From the NCBI GenBank assembly GCA_949130485.1, contig OX422184.1:25137174-25201173 (forward strand): DNA of 64,000 bases, in the 5' to 3' direction. This stretch comes from Agelas oroides (taxonomy: Eukaryota; Porifera; Demospongiae; Agelasida; Agelasidae). Each line of letters starts with the position of its first letter. Position 1 is the first letter of the stretch. The position numbers were made by a program, and so were the translations under genes. The notes under the pieces are model-generated. The model did no database searches, was not told the origin of the DNA, and was given only the letters and a program-made list of their open reading frames with translations. This document shows, piece after piece, positions 24,901-35,719 of this stretch.

Positions 24901-27900
24901 CCATTGCAATTGGATATTTTTCTGCTGTTGAGTTACAAATCATAAAGTTGGCATCAGTAGCTATTTAATAAAATGCTTTCCTAGCTGCAAATCCTTGCTG
25001 ATTCACCAATCGAATGCACTCCAAATGTGCAATGGATGAACAACAAACATTTTACTACATAAACTTATTTTTTTCCTGGGTTATTAGTACCACACAATCA
25101 GTTTATCCTTACCTCCACATCACTGAGGGTGGATCCCCCACCAGCCTGATGGACGTATGCCCCATGATGGTCGGCTTTATACCTCTTCCGTAGGCTGGTG
25201 GGGGTCTCCAGATTGATGGCGATTGCCCCCCTCCCCTGCTCCACCTCCAAGTGAAACTGCCGCAGATGGGCCTGAACATCATTAAAGCTCCCCTTGTGTT
25301 GGAGTGTGTGTGCATGGGTGTGCATGTGTGTGCATGTGTGTGAAATATTCATTGCTCCTGAGGTGCTACTTAGTTTCAATTAGTAATAACACAGTGAAAG
25401 TGTATAACTACATGTCACATTATGTATGTGGAGTGAAGGAAGTCTCAAATACTCTTTTCTTTGTCAGAGGGTGTGGTCTGGGCATGAGACGACACGAAAC
25501 TTAAAATGGCACAAAATAATAAAGGCCACCACAATGACACCTGTCAATACATTTTACATGCACCAGGACAGGCTTAGAGTATCTTTATTCAGATGGAGAA
25601 ATAATTGCTATGGTATAAACATATGAGACTTTTGAAACAAAAATGACAAGAGTACGATAACATGAACTCACTTCTAATTCACTATAGTGCCGCTTCCTAC
25701 TGCTCCTACTGCTGCTGGTAGTACTGCTACTGCTATTGCTGCTGGTGTTACCGGTACACTGTAGTTCCACTTTAAGAACGTAATTCTCTAGTTCTTGGAC
25801 CTGTTGGGTTAAGATAAAGCAGAGCACCCAGAACACTGTATGCATTTTCAAGGAATTGTTTGGTTTATTGGACTATAGCATGGGAACAGTTGAGAATAAT
25901 TGGATTTGTGTAGGGTGACATTAAATACGTCAGGAATTCAACTTAAAAAATCCATACTGCCACAATCTAGCTGTATAGGTATGTACACCACTGTTGCATG
26001 CACAGGTTGTATGTTTGCTTACATACTGTAATGAAAGGCACTGAAGTGCCAAACCCTCGGCGCAGCAGACTCTCTCATGCTTGCCATACGTATTCTGTTT
26101 TGTTCCTGCCTATGCACAGTTTGCTCAAAGGTTTCAGACTCTCTCATGCTTGCTTTCTGCATTCTGTTTTGTTCCTGCCTATACAAAGTTCGCTCACGAG
26201 TTTCTGACGCTCTTTCACAGACCTTGTGCAACTTATCTTTAGCTTTCGTAGCTGATTTCACACTATCTGATTCTACTGATCTCATACGTTTCATAGCTTT
26301 CTCTCGCAAATTACACTCTGCTTTTCGTTTGGATTGAAAGACATGATCACAGCGTTCACATGTCTTCCGTCTTACAGGTACAGCAGCTTTACACTGCAGG
26401 CATACCTTTGTTGGAGGCATACTTACTGCCAATGGCCAATAATCGAACTCGCAAAGAATGTCTCTCCCAAGAACAAAATCGCCGCTAGCCACGTGGTCCA
26501 GATTCATACGCATGCGCGTTTTCCGTGGAGTAAAAAATGGCCGACTTATCATGTAGGCCTAGCCGTACCAACAGGAAACGCTCTAGCTTCGCAACGAAGC
26601 ATTTTCAGAGAAAATCGCTTAAAATTTTCGACCTTCATCCGCCGCTGAGAAGGTTAGTATCGTTTGTGGCACGAATAAAGTGAGATGTTGAGTAACAGAC
26701 CAGGGCCGTAGCAAGCTATTTCAAGATGGTGTGGCCAAAGTCTACATATACCGCTTGTAGGATTTAGGGGGGTTGGGGGCATGCTCCCCCAGAAAATTAG
26801 ATGCTAGGAGATGGCTTCTGAGGCCATTTTTAGGCCCCAAATCTCATATGTTCTGCATTTCTTAGCAAACAGAATTCTGCTACACGTATTCTTTGTGAGG
26901 TAGTGATCGCAGATTGCGCACGTAACTTAGTGCATGTAGCAGCTATACATGTGGAAGGCATGCCCCCACAGCAAAAAATTCTGCTTCTGAAACACGTGAG
27001 CAGACTTTGCTAAGAACAGCACCAAACACATCTGGCAAGCATGACAGCTTCTATTGTTCACGAGACAGTGATCGATTCTAGTCAACACACAAGTACTGCG
27101 CCGAGGGTTTGGCACTTCAGTGCCTTTCATTATTAATGTGAAGCAAAACCAGGTTGTTAATATTGTAACTTGACAGCTTGCTAATGAAATTATCAGCACT
27201 GGATGGCAGTGCACAACATTCCTCACAGAAATATAGCAGTGTACTTTATGGGACTTACATGGCATTCAAGATCATAGCTCTGTTGAAAAAAAGAGATAAA
27301 AAAGAACATAATATGACAGGACAATATTCATTAAAATCATCTTGTGATCTTTGATATAGGTACAAACTTTGTGACATGTGCCAAACTCACATGAGAAATC
27401 AGGGAGTCCATCTCTGCCTCAAGGTTAGCGTACTGTTGAGGTAAAGAGAGGCAAGCAGTGTAACAATTTACTCCCTCAAACATTTTCTCTCTATGTACAG
27501 GAAAATCAACAGCTTTGCCACATGTAGTTATGACATTTCCGAGTGTTATTTATTGAATGGGGTCAAGCCTGATTCCCAGGCCACTCCCAGATTTTATCTC
27601 ACAGCTGTGGAGAAAAAACAAGTTTTCTCCACAGCTGCGAGATAAAATCTGGGAGTGGCCTGGGGACGAAGCTACCTGCCACATTAGTGAGGTGAATGGT
27701 GGTTTTAAACGAAATATTAATAACTTCTTCAGCAAATAAAAGATTGTGTGTTCTCTAAATTGACATCCCCTAGTAGTATATGCCATGCTGTTATGTCATT
27801 CTATAATTAATGCTGTAACTTAATGTCACATGCTGCATGTGAACATTAGTAAAATGTTCATAGAGCTTGATTGATTTTATAGTATGCAGCCATGTGTTTC

Positions 27901-30450
27901 AGTGTGAACAAAGATGGTTTTGAAAGATGATCAGGATGGCCAGCTAGAGAGTGAGTAACTATCCAAGTGCTAGCAGGTGTTTAGGACAACCAATTGCCAC
28001 ATTGGGTCTATGTGTTGGACTGTTCCACTGTCATTTAGCTCAAGAGGTTTGAATATCTTTGTACTGTTGTCAACGTTAACCTCAGCCAATGGTATGCTAG
28101 CAGCCCTCATTCATCTTTCATCTCGTGTAAACACTTTAGGTATTCTTTGTGAATGCTCTCTATTTATGAAACAGAATTCCCTTTGATGTTCTCAGTTGTA
28201 AATCTTATTTAAGAGATGGTTGTATCACCATCTCTAGTTAGTAAAATTTGTGTCTTTTGTAGGTTAGATTTTGTATGTTTTTACATAGTAACGGTTTCTG
28301 TTTGTTTCTTTTGCTTGTTGCTGTATGTATTTTTGTCTGGTTTACTGTAACTTAAGTGTTTTTGTGTAGGGGAGCACTATTATAGGACCACCTCAGTGTA
28401 ACCCTTTCCTTGTCTGGATAACAATTCAACCCACCACACAAGGAAGAATTGAAGTTCCATTGCCATAGTCCGAGTTGTTCTCTTTTACCCATTCCAGTAT
28501 AAACACGCAAGTGTGAACAGTTTTCATTTGTTGTTGTAAATTATTGTGTTTATGTGTTCAATTTTAGGAGGTATGTTAGTACATATACAATCCACATAAC
28601 TCATGTTCTGTTCGGCTTCATTGCGTGCGTCCATTTCAGCTTGGAGCTGTTGAATAGGAAAGCATCGAATCACAACACATCTCATATGGCTTAGCTAACT
28701 TTGTGAGTTGTGCTAGTGGTCTTATTCTGCAAGCAGACTTATGTGCTCTCCAATAAACTTCACCCAAATGTATGAATGTCGTGTGTGCAGCTGTGGTATC
28801 TCATGTACACACATCTTTAATGATGGAGTGGAAAAAGCTATATAGACCTTAAGACCAACCAGTCTTTACTTATAAGCAACACATGCAGTGAATAACGAAT
28901 TCACCAATATCCAGCCAGCCAGTTGTAAATCTAGCTACTACTGTTAATACTTGCTGTCAGCCCTTTGAACACAATCATGTGCTAGACTCCACTGGACACG
29001 CCTAATATCCTGTGAGATATGTACCTTTTAACGCATCACTGTTTCAAACTCAGTATATTTTGATAGTGATTGAGGCCGTCCTCCAGGTCTTTCAATTGCT
29101 GCTCCAGTTCTGCCACCTTTTGAGATGTAAAGAAATACACAATCAGTAGAAGCAAGAATGTCTTTTCATGTACACTAGAGGGAGTCCTACCCTAAGGAGG
29201 TTCAAAGTGTGTTCCCTTGTAATCAAACACACCAAAATGGTGTCCTTGGGAAGGTATTTAACATGATATATAGCAGAAAGGTTTCTCAAAAATTGGAAAT
29301 CTTATGCACATGCATAAGATGTTGAACCTCCTTTTGTCTATGCATTGTATACTATGATGCATTGTGATTGCATGCAAATATTGTTTCATATACGATACAC
29401 ATGCTACAGATACAAGAGCAAGCAAAGACCATAATTATGTGTATCATCATCTGTAATGGTGTAACTAAGAGGGGCACTGAGGGCATGTGAGCCCCACCAT
29501 TCAGGTATATGCCATGCTAATGCTGCACTTATACGTAGCTATGTCTGCCTCTTAACATACTCATGTCTCAAGGCAAACATATTTCCTTCGATATAACTAC
29601 GTAGTTACACCATCTATGAGCCACCGTCATTTTAGTTTACTTTAAAACAATTCACTGAACAGAACAATGAACTTACACGATCCTCCTGCTTCTTCACTTC
29701 ACCTGCTAATCGTCTGGTCTATTGAAATAGGAAACAGTTCACTGATCAAAATTTTAATTCTCATGTGTGAATTGAAGACAATCATTGTATATATGGAACA
29801 CCATCCACCAAAACACCATACAAAGACAATGCATCTAGTCTCACTGCTCTATTGCTTGTATCTAAGAGAAGTAAATAAGTCTTGTACTGTTGTGTGTTGC
29901 ATAGCAACCAAACCTTTGGACTTTGAACTTTAATAATATTTGGTGTGGCAGTGCGGTAAATACTAGGGGTAACATCCAACAAATAATTTGCATTCCTTAA
30001 ACCTTAACCACTTTTTTCTCTGAAAAAGTGCACGTGTATAGTCTACACTTGCAAATAGCGTAAGCGTTCTCCAATTCTACAGATCATGCACAGATGTCTG
30101 TACGAACATGCATCACACATGTGCTCAAATTCATTCTGTGCAAATGCAATTTTGACCTTTGCTGTAGTCCAAACATTAGCGATGAAAAGTTATTGGTTGG
30201 AATTGAAGAACTGTATAACCATCACCAATATTATGAGGCAGCCTAAGAATTTTTGCATATAGCCTACACGTAGAACTCACTATCTGTTTTAAACTATCCC
30301 TTCTTCGCTTTGCCCGATTTAGCTCATCCTTCAGGTGCTGAACTTGAGCAGATGGTGGGGGCAGCGGCGGCGGTGGTGGTGGCGGGGGCAGTGGTGGCGG
30401 GGGAGGTGGAGGCGGTGGCAGCGGTGGTGGTGGACCTCTTGGTGGGGGTG
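21944..30450 (-). CDS. Proline-rich/coiled-coil protein built from heptad-length mini-exons
   Basis: Minus-strand exons with splice sites: 30281-30450 (polyproline, then VQHLKDELNRAKRRR), 29677-29718, 29054-29116, 28605-28646, 27391-27432, 27259-27279, 25672-25800, 25113-25292, 24323-24357, 22094-22168, 21944-22024. The five short exons are 42, 63, 42, 42 and 21 nt, all phase 0, and each begins at a heptad 'a' position with a hydrophobic 'd' residue usually at residue 4 (VAELEQQL, YANLEAEM, SYDLECH). Exon 25672-25800 continues VQELENYVLK and then becomes serine-rich. 25113-25292 encodes a compact segment with DVQAHLRQFHLEVEQGRG. The last exons are Ser/Pro-rich and phases agree throughout (ends 0, +2, +2, +2). 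I do not recognise the family. A cytoskeletal or scaffold role is only a guess from composition. The donors at 28604 (ATGAGT) and 29053 (CTGAGT) are non-canonical. Start and stop are not located. Confidence 0.65.
22171..23080. other. Intron, foldback remnant at 22739-22823
   Basis: TATAGCCTGTTACCTAAGCA and TTGCCTAGGTAACAGGTTATA form an 85-bp inverted repeat. No coding signal is seen elsewhere in this stretch. Confidence 0.55.
23085..23550 (-). pseudogene. Decayed coiled-coil fragment of the kelch family
   Basis: Read on the minus strand, short frames give LQQNLQEKDQQIQKLQQ, REQLREKDQVMKQYEQ, KKQLQELNQQLAV and ELQKKNQHMQQELNK, interrupted by frameshifts and stops. They match in style the coiled coil of the gene at 17846-20104 (KDKMLQQVYQEKDHV, QELNQQLTAS). 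No kelch repeats follow. It sits in an intron of the mini-exon gene and is probably a dispersed gene fragment. Confidence 0.7.
23539..24238. repeat. Direct duplication of about 120 bp (23539-23665 and 24116-24238)
   Basis: Both copies run TGTCTTACCAGTTTACTA..., AAATTGGTATATATAACTA, GTACCCTGACATATAGCC, CACATTTTATTG with small indels. They lie about 577 bp apart in the same orientation, in an intron. Confidence 0.88.
26031..26420 (-). CDS. Zinc-ribbon protein with tandem RESET/RQEQNR repeats, fragment of a transposon protein
   Basis: From a likely ATG at 26420 (MPPTKVCLQC) the frame encodes a CxxC-x10-CxxC zinc ribbon, a basic linker, then two copies of a repeat of about 22 residues (RERTLYRQEQNRMQKASMR and SETFEQTVHRQEQNRIRMASMR). 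The ORF then runs into the left terminal inverted repeat and ends there. Tandem repeats of this style occur, as I recall, N-terminal to helicase-like transposon proteins in sponges and cnidarians. No nuclease or helicase domain is present, so only an N-terminal fragment remains. Function is unknown. Confidence 0.5.
26031..27130. mobile_element. 1.1-kb DNA transposon with 35-bp perfect TIRs
   Basis: The left end 26031-26065 (ATGAAAGGCACTGAAGTGCC then AAACCCTCGGCGCAG) is exactly inverted at 27096-27130. A TA follows the right end and precedes the left end, so a TA target is possible. The interior holds a short minus-strand ORF (26083-26420) and, near 26700-26850, a copy of another dispersed repeat (GGGGGCATGCTCCCCCAGAA). 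It is probably an internally deleted derivative. Confidence 0.82.
27565..27674. mobile_element. 110-bp palindrome of the AGCCTCGTTCCCAGGC family
   Basis: AAGCCTGATTCCCAGGCCAC and GTGGCCTGGGGACGAAGCTA flank an almost perfect stem (CTCCCAGATTTTATCTC, CAGCTGTGGAGAAAA). The copy at 60033-60113 shares this interior. Confidence 0.9.
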
Positions 30451-31093
30451 CTGTGTGCAGGCAATAAAGATACTCATTCTAGGACAAACACTTTGTTATG
30501 TTTCATGTCACTGATGTACATCTATGACAATCATACCTAGCTTCCAAACCATCCACATGTTCAACTTAAGACAGAAAGATCATAACATTGTCATCATCAG
30601 GAGTCCATGAAGCTTTCGATGCTTGTAGTGGTTAGTTAATGCTTATTTGACAAAGTGCATTACTCTCGTACCAAGTCCATCACACCCCCAAGATTTTATC
30701 AGTTGTTCTACAATGTTTTTTAACAAACTGTACGTATGAAACTGCATATTGGACTACTGCAACGATGAGACTGCTGAGATATAAGTATAAGCGAGTTATG
30801 AATATTAATTTACATGCTAAAAAGTATGGCAGCCAAAGACGCTACGCCGCTATGGTTCCTACGCCACTGTACATCTCTGAGACTATATTTATAGATTGAT
30901 TGTTGGTTGCAGCTTGTAGATAAAACTGCACTTCATCATAATTAATATATGCAGTATGTGTATATATTTATATATATACTTGTGCTCTAGTTGAAAGAGG
31001 TATTTATAAAACTTGCAATTACTGTGTTGTGAAACTAAATTTTAAACAGCACATGACAGTATGTAACAATTATTATATAAGTACTGCACTTAC

Positions 31094-32391
31094 GGGGGTC
31101 CCTGGGGGAAAGGGCTGCAGGAGTCGCTTGTGGCGATTGCGGATGGTGGTGATGCCTATAGAGACATTAGGAAATGGATAAAGAGATAGATAGATAAAAT
31201 TTTCCATTTGAACAGGAAGTGATATAAGGAAATAATGGTGTGCAGGACAGTAAGGCCCACACATCGGCTTGCTTGGTACAAGTACAAGAACAAATTCGCA
31301 TGCCATCTGAAATGCACAGCACAAGATCTCAATGAGCCTTAATTGCTGTAGCTATATAATAAGCTCACTGTACTGACCAATAAGACTGGGGCGGTTTACA
31401 GCAGTATGTGCAATCTAAATATGTATTAATTTCTACACTATAATTATCAAAAGGTGTGCTCCAATTGTTATGTTTCTATTTTAAAACTGAAGTACCCAGT
31501 AGTATAATTTTCACTTAACGTATAACTATTTATGACCAAACACCAGGTTTAGCTGTCTCAATCCTTTGCTGTTCACAGATTGTTCATTCAGCTAGCGTGC
31601 ATGCAATGATGTCACTTCATCATCAGCTGCACATAATGTGTACTGTGTGTGATCAATCTTACCATGTGCCTTCCTGAAGTGTAGCTGCAGGTTCCTCGCC
31701 TGCTGGTAGGCCTTTGAGGAACCTGCAGCTCGGTTAACACTCCTGTCGGCAGCCCTTTTCCCCCAGATGTTGACCCAGTACCCGCCCCACCCCGTGCAGG
31801 CAGTTGGTTGCTCCTGTTGGATGAGAGAATAATGGCTATTAGTGAATGAGCAGTATCGCTGCACAGGTATATAACTGTTTTACCGAGTCTGCATACATGT
31901 AAGTACCATCCAGTACCATCGAAGTTGATTGGCTGTTGCTGTGCTATAACCCGTCCCTCCCATGTGCTTGTGCTTTCAATAATGTATAAAAACTGGACGT
32001 TTCCACTTAGCAATTTTTGCAGTGCTCCAATGGCTCTTGACAATTCTAACATCATAGCTAACAGTATTTGCTGCAACCTGATTGGTCAGAGTGTGGTCTT
32101 TAAATCTCATAGATTCATGCATGATCTCTATGTATAAAAATAGGTGTTGACTAATTGTATTGACAGTCACAACACAATTTAAGATTCCTCAACCCTTAGT
32201 ATTGCAACCCTTATGTGGATGACATTGAAAAGCTGTTTCTTATTTCACCTCTAACTGAGGAACATGGCCAGTAACTATACATCAATAATAGTACAACACA
32301 TGATAACACAACTCACTTCACAATGACAAAACATAAAACCCTCGTTGTCGCAATAATCTTCTATGTGATCTGCCAGGAGCCGGGGGGTTAT
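31094..32391 (-). CDS. Upstream exons, probably of the same unassigned gene
   Basis: Three minus-strand exons have good splice sites and join in phase: 32317-32391 (ITPRLLADHIEDYCDNEG...), 31663-31813 (CTGWGGYWVNIWGKR..., KAYQQARNLQLHFRKAHG) and 31094-31155 (ITTIRNRHKRLLQPFPPG). The product is compact and rich in aromatic and charged residues, unlike the low-complexity exons downstream. The 31094-31155 exon ends in phase 0 while the polyproline exon at 30281-30450 needs one leftover base. An exon is therefore missing between them, or these are two genes. A further candidate coding segment lies at 32440-32560 (LYLNEMDRWPNDWYYLSG), but its donor is unclear. I recognise no domain. Confidence 0.5.
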
Positions 32392-33804
32392 CTGTGATGA
32401 CAAGATATGCAGAAATGGTTGGGTAAAGGTATATCCGCAGCTGAAGTTTTGATGTTGTTGATACCTATCCTGGTAGCTAATTCTTGCATGCCTTTGTTGA
32501 GTACCACTAAGGTAATACCAGTCGTTAGGCCAGCGGTCCATTTCATTCAGATACAGGAAGTGCACGTAGAGCTACATTCCAGTGTGTAATTAACGCAATG
32601 AATACTTCCTGACGTTTCTACAAGCTAGCTCCAGCCAGCAATGGCAGAAACGAACCGGACTTGCGCCAGTTTGCGTAGAGGTACCTTTCTGCTGTTCATA
32701 AATGTACTTTGTATCTCGGTTTGAGAATGCCTTCCAGCGTTGCGACCGTTTTTCGCGACCTCGTCGCGGGGCGAGACTCGTGATATGCTACCGCATATTT
32801 TAGTACATTTTTTTTTGACTACCCGAACCCTGGTGATATATATATGTACGGATAGCCCATGGATAGCTCTACAAAATATGTAAAAATCAAAAACTTCCGC
32901 TCGGGCAGTTAGCAGTTACGCGGGCTCAAAGTTGGGCTGAAATATTATGCTGCGGTTTACATAATTGGCATGTTTACTGGTGCGTTCTAACTGGGAATGC
33001 TGTACAGAGAGATGCACTGGCCAAGGTAAAGTGATTTGAGTACCAAAAGTAAAGTAACTGACTTGGCTTGTATGCATTCAGGGTCCCCAAGTTGGAAGAC
33101 AAGCTATGTGATAGCTGATAGCTATAGTATAGCACAGCTAGCACCTGTTAACACACATGCTGGGTGGGATAATCAATCAGTCAGTAGTAGCAACCTCATT
33201 TTGTATCTGCTGTGCCATAAGAAATGGTACTGCAGATCCTGGGCTGGAGCACACGGAGCCATCGCTACTTGCCAGCCCTACACAACCCCCCACCCCCCTT
33301 TCTAAGGCAAGTTTGGGAAATAGCAATTTTGTGTTACAGTCTAACCCTGTAGGCAGCAGGGCAGTATTAGAGTGAGCTCAAAACAGTTACGCAGAGTGCA
33401 TTATACTGCATAATCCAGGTTGCCTATTGCAGGTGTGCGCTACAAGCATGCTGAAGACTTGAGGGCCAGCGTTCGTATTGGACTGGTCCTCCTTTGTGTA
33501 CAAGTAACGTTAAAGGCACAGTGTGACTTGCTACATGAGAGTGGGCACTGCTACTGACATTGGAGAAATTCTTTTAAAGTTCCCTCTGGGCACACCATCC
33601 AAAGATATACATGTCATCTGAAAGCTCTTTGCTACTCATACAAGCCCTCAGTGATGATGTGCCGCACTAAAGATGCAGTGGTGCTCTCCAACTTCATTGG
33701 CTCTTCAGCTGCTGGCCCAGGGACATTCTAGGATTTAACTTTTTGGCTCCCCCACCTGATAATGCTAAGGCACTAACACAAGTCATTGTCGTCACTATCA
33801 TTGA

Positions 33805-33958
33805 CAACAAGCCGTTAACGACAGTATGTTAGCATGCATATGCTAAACGGTATTTATACCAGCCCTAACCCAACCCTAACCCTAACCCAACCCTAACCAT
33901 ATAAATCACTGTATAGCATATGGATGCCAACGTACTGTCGTTAATGGAAATCCATTGA
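33805..33958. repeat. Foldback with telomere-like (CCCTAA) loop
   Basis: 33863-33898 holds about six CCCTAA/CCCAACCCTAA units. It is flanked by inverted arms: GTTAACGACAGTATGTTAGC on the left, and on the right the inverse of CCAACGTACTGTCGTTAATG. This lies in the spacer of the 2.5-kb palindrome. Confidence 0.85.
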
Positions 33959-34141
33959 CACCCTCCTTGTCATCTTCCTCTCTATCACTGTTGTCCTCCT
34001 CTTGCTCTTCTATATACTGGGATCTGCACTGAGTACCATTTCTTATGGCACAGCAGATGCTAAGGTTGCTACCACTGATTGTTTATCCCACCCAGCATGT
34101 GTGAAACATTAATGGGTGCTAGCTGAGATTAACTATCAGCT

Positions 34142-34378
34142 GCTTAGCCTCATGTTGGAATAGAGTTTAGATGTTTTTGAGGCGAACTGGGTGTGTGACT
34201 GAGGCATTTCAGTACCACCCGTGCAGCACATATAGAGGATTGTGGGGGCTGGTGGTTGTCCGTTTGTCGTAGCTCAGTCGCAGAGCACTGGCTGCACAAG
34301 CCAGGTGTCCTGGGTTAGATTCCCGGTGACTGCTGGCCTTTTCACTTTCCTCCGCATTTTGCCTCAAAAACATCTAAA
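34142..34378 (+). mobile_element. tRNA-headed SINE-like insertion with 9-bp target duplication
   Basis: CTATCAGCT occurs on both sides (34133-34141 and 34379-34387), and the left arm of the surrounding palindrome has the uninterrupted site. Inside, AGTTTAGATGTTTTTGAGGC (34164-34183) is perfectly inverted at 34361-34380. 34262-34333 has an A box (TAGCTCAGTCGCAGAGC) and B box (GGGTTAGATTCC) around a tRNA-like anticodon arm. The combination of inverted ends and a pol III-type promoter is unusual. Confidence 0.65.
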
Positions 34379-35359
34379 CTATCAGCTATCACATAGCCTG
34401 TCTTCCAACTTGGGGGCCCTGAATGCATACAAGCCAAGTCAGTTACTTACTTTTGGTACTCAAATCACTTTACCTTTCAGTTCACCCTGCACAGTGGCCA
34501 GTGCATCTCTCTGTACAGCATTCCCAGTTAGAACGCACCAGTAAACATGCCAATTATGTAAACCGCAGCATAATATTTCAGCCCAAATTTGAGCCCGCGT
34601 AACTGCTAACTGCCTGAGCGGAAGTTTTTGATTTTTACATATTTTGTAGAGCTATCCATGGGCTATCCGTACATATATATATCGCCAGGGTTCGGGTAGT
34701 CAAAAAAAAATGTACTAAAATACGCGGCAACATATCACGAGTCTCGCCCCGCGACGAGGTCGCGAAAAACGGTCGCAACGCTGGAAGGCATTATCAAACC
34801 GGGATACAAAGTACATTTATGAACAGCAGAGAGGTACATCTACGCAAACTGGCGCAAGTCCGGTTCGTTTCTGCCATTGCTGGCTGGAGCTAGCTTGTAG
34901 AAAAGTCAGGAAGTATTCATTGCGTTAATTACATACTGGAATGTAGCTCTACGTACACTTCCTGTATCTGAATAATTTCTATTGTTTTTGGACCGCTGGC
35001 CTAACGACTGTACAATCAGTTACCGGTAATCATTCATGATTACAGAAGTAATTTCTTACGTACTAAAATCAGCTCTGTGCACAAGTTGACACTTTCATAG
35101 CACTCACTCCATGGTAATAAGCTATTGTGGTTAAGTAAAAGCTGGAGATGCGCTTTTCCATTCTGAGATGCCATACATTTTTACAGGGTGCTGTACTATA
35201 TATGGTTGTCGTTTTTAGCCTCTATTTTTACTACTTAAACAGTAAATAGAGAGTTATAATGCTGCTCTGCATTCTACTATATCTACTTCTACATACACTC
35301 AATAAACCACAGATGGTGTATGTGTAAAGTCATCTACTGCACTGGTACATAATACTTAC

Positions 35360-35716
35360 GGGTGAATTCAGTGTTGTTCCACCTCCACGCCCCCGAACTC
35401 CTCGGCGACCAGGGCCTCCGCCTGCAGGTGGTCCACGACCAGGTCCTGGAGCTGGTCCAGGAGCAGGTCCTGGGGGAGGAACAGGTCCTGGAGGAGGAAC
35501 AGGTCCTGGGGGAGGAACAGGACCTGGGGGAGGAACAGGTCCTGGAGGAGGAACAGGTCCTGGAGGAGGAACAGGTCCTGGAGGAGGAACAGGAGCAGGT
35601 CCTCGAGCTGGTCCACGTGCAGGCCCTGGAGCTGGTCCACGTGCAGGCCCTGGAGCTGGTCCACGTGCAGGCCCTCGAGCTGGTCCACGTGCAGGCCCTG
35701 GAGCTGGTCCACAAAC
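35360..35716 (-). CDS. Proline/glycine-rich exon with PPPGPV repeats
   Basis: A single 357-nt exon with acceptor CTTGCAG and donor GTAAGT, phase 0, encodes 119 residues: PAPGPARGPARG-type repeats, seven tandem PPPGPV hexapeptides, then GRGPPAGGGPGRRGVRGRGGG. The 18-nt DNA repeat (GGTCCTGGAGGAGGAACA and variants, plus strand about 35465-35600) is nearly identical between units, suggesting recent expansion. It may be an N-terminal exon of the coiled-coil gene on the same strand, but the inverted duplication lies between and the junction is not shown. Collagen-like or SH3-binding behaviour is only a composition-based guess. Confidence 0.55.
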
Positions 35717-35719
35717 CTG

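Larger units (their letters stand above)
32513..35011. repeat. Large inverted duplication (palindrome), arms about 0.7-1 kb
   Basis: The left arm 32513-33240 and right arm 34018-35011 are inverted copies: GTCGTTAGGCCAGCGGTCC against its inverse at about 34990, CTCGTCGCGGGGCGAGACTC against the inverse at about 34745, CCCCAAGTTGGAAGACA against the inverse at about 34405, and the segment containing CTGCTGTGCCATAAGAAATG against about 34045. The right arm is longer because of a 237-bp insertion (34142-34378). The outer edge of each arm contains part of the LYLNEMDRWPND coding segment, intact in the left arm and broken in the right. Confidence 0.9.

Noticed and set aside
27977-28186. Possible LINE 3' end coding segment
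   Set aside because: No RT or C-terminal motif could be matched with confidence.
30281-30450. Formin FH1/FH2, WASP or WHAMM/JMY identity for the polyproline plus coiled-coil gene
   Set aside because: No FH2, WH2 or acidic C-terminal motif was found in the downstream exons; polyproline next to a coiled coil alone is not diagnostic.
34260-34333. Functional tRNA gene
   Set aside because: The anticodon loop lacks U33 and stems are weak; it lies inside an inserted repeat.
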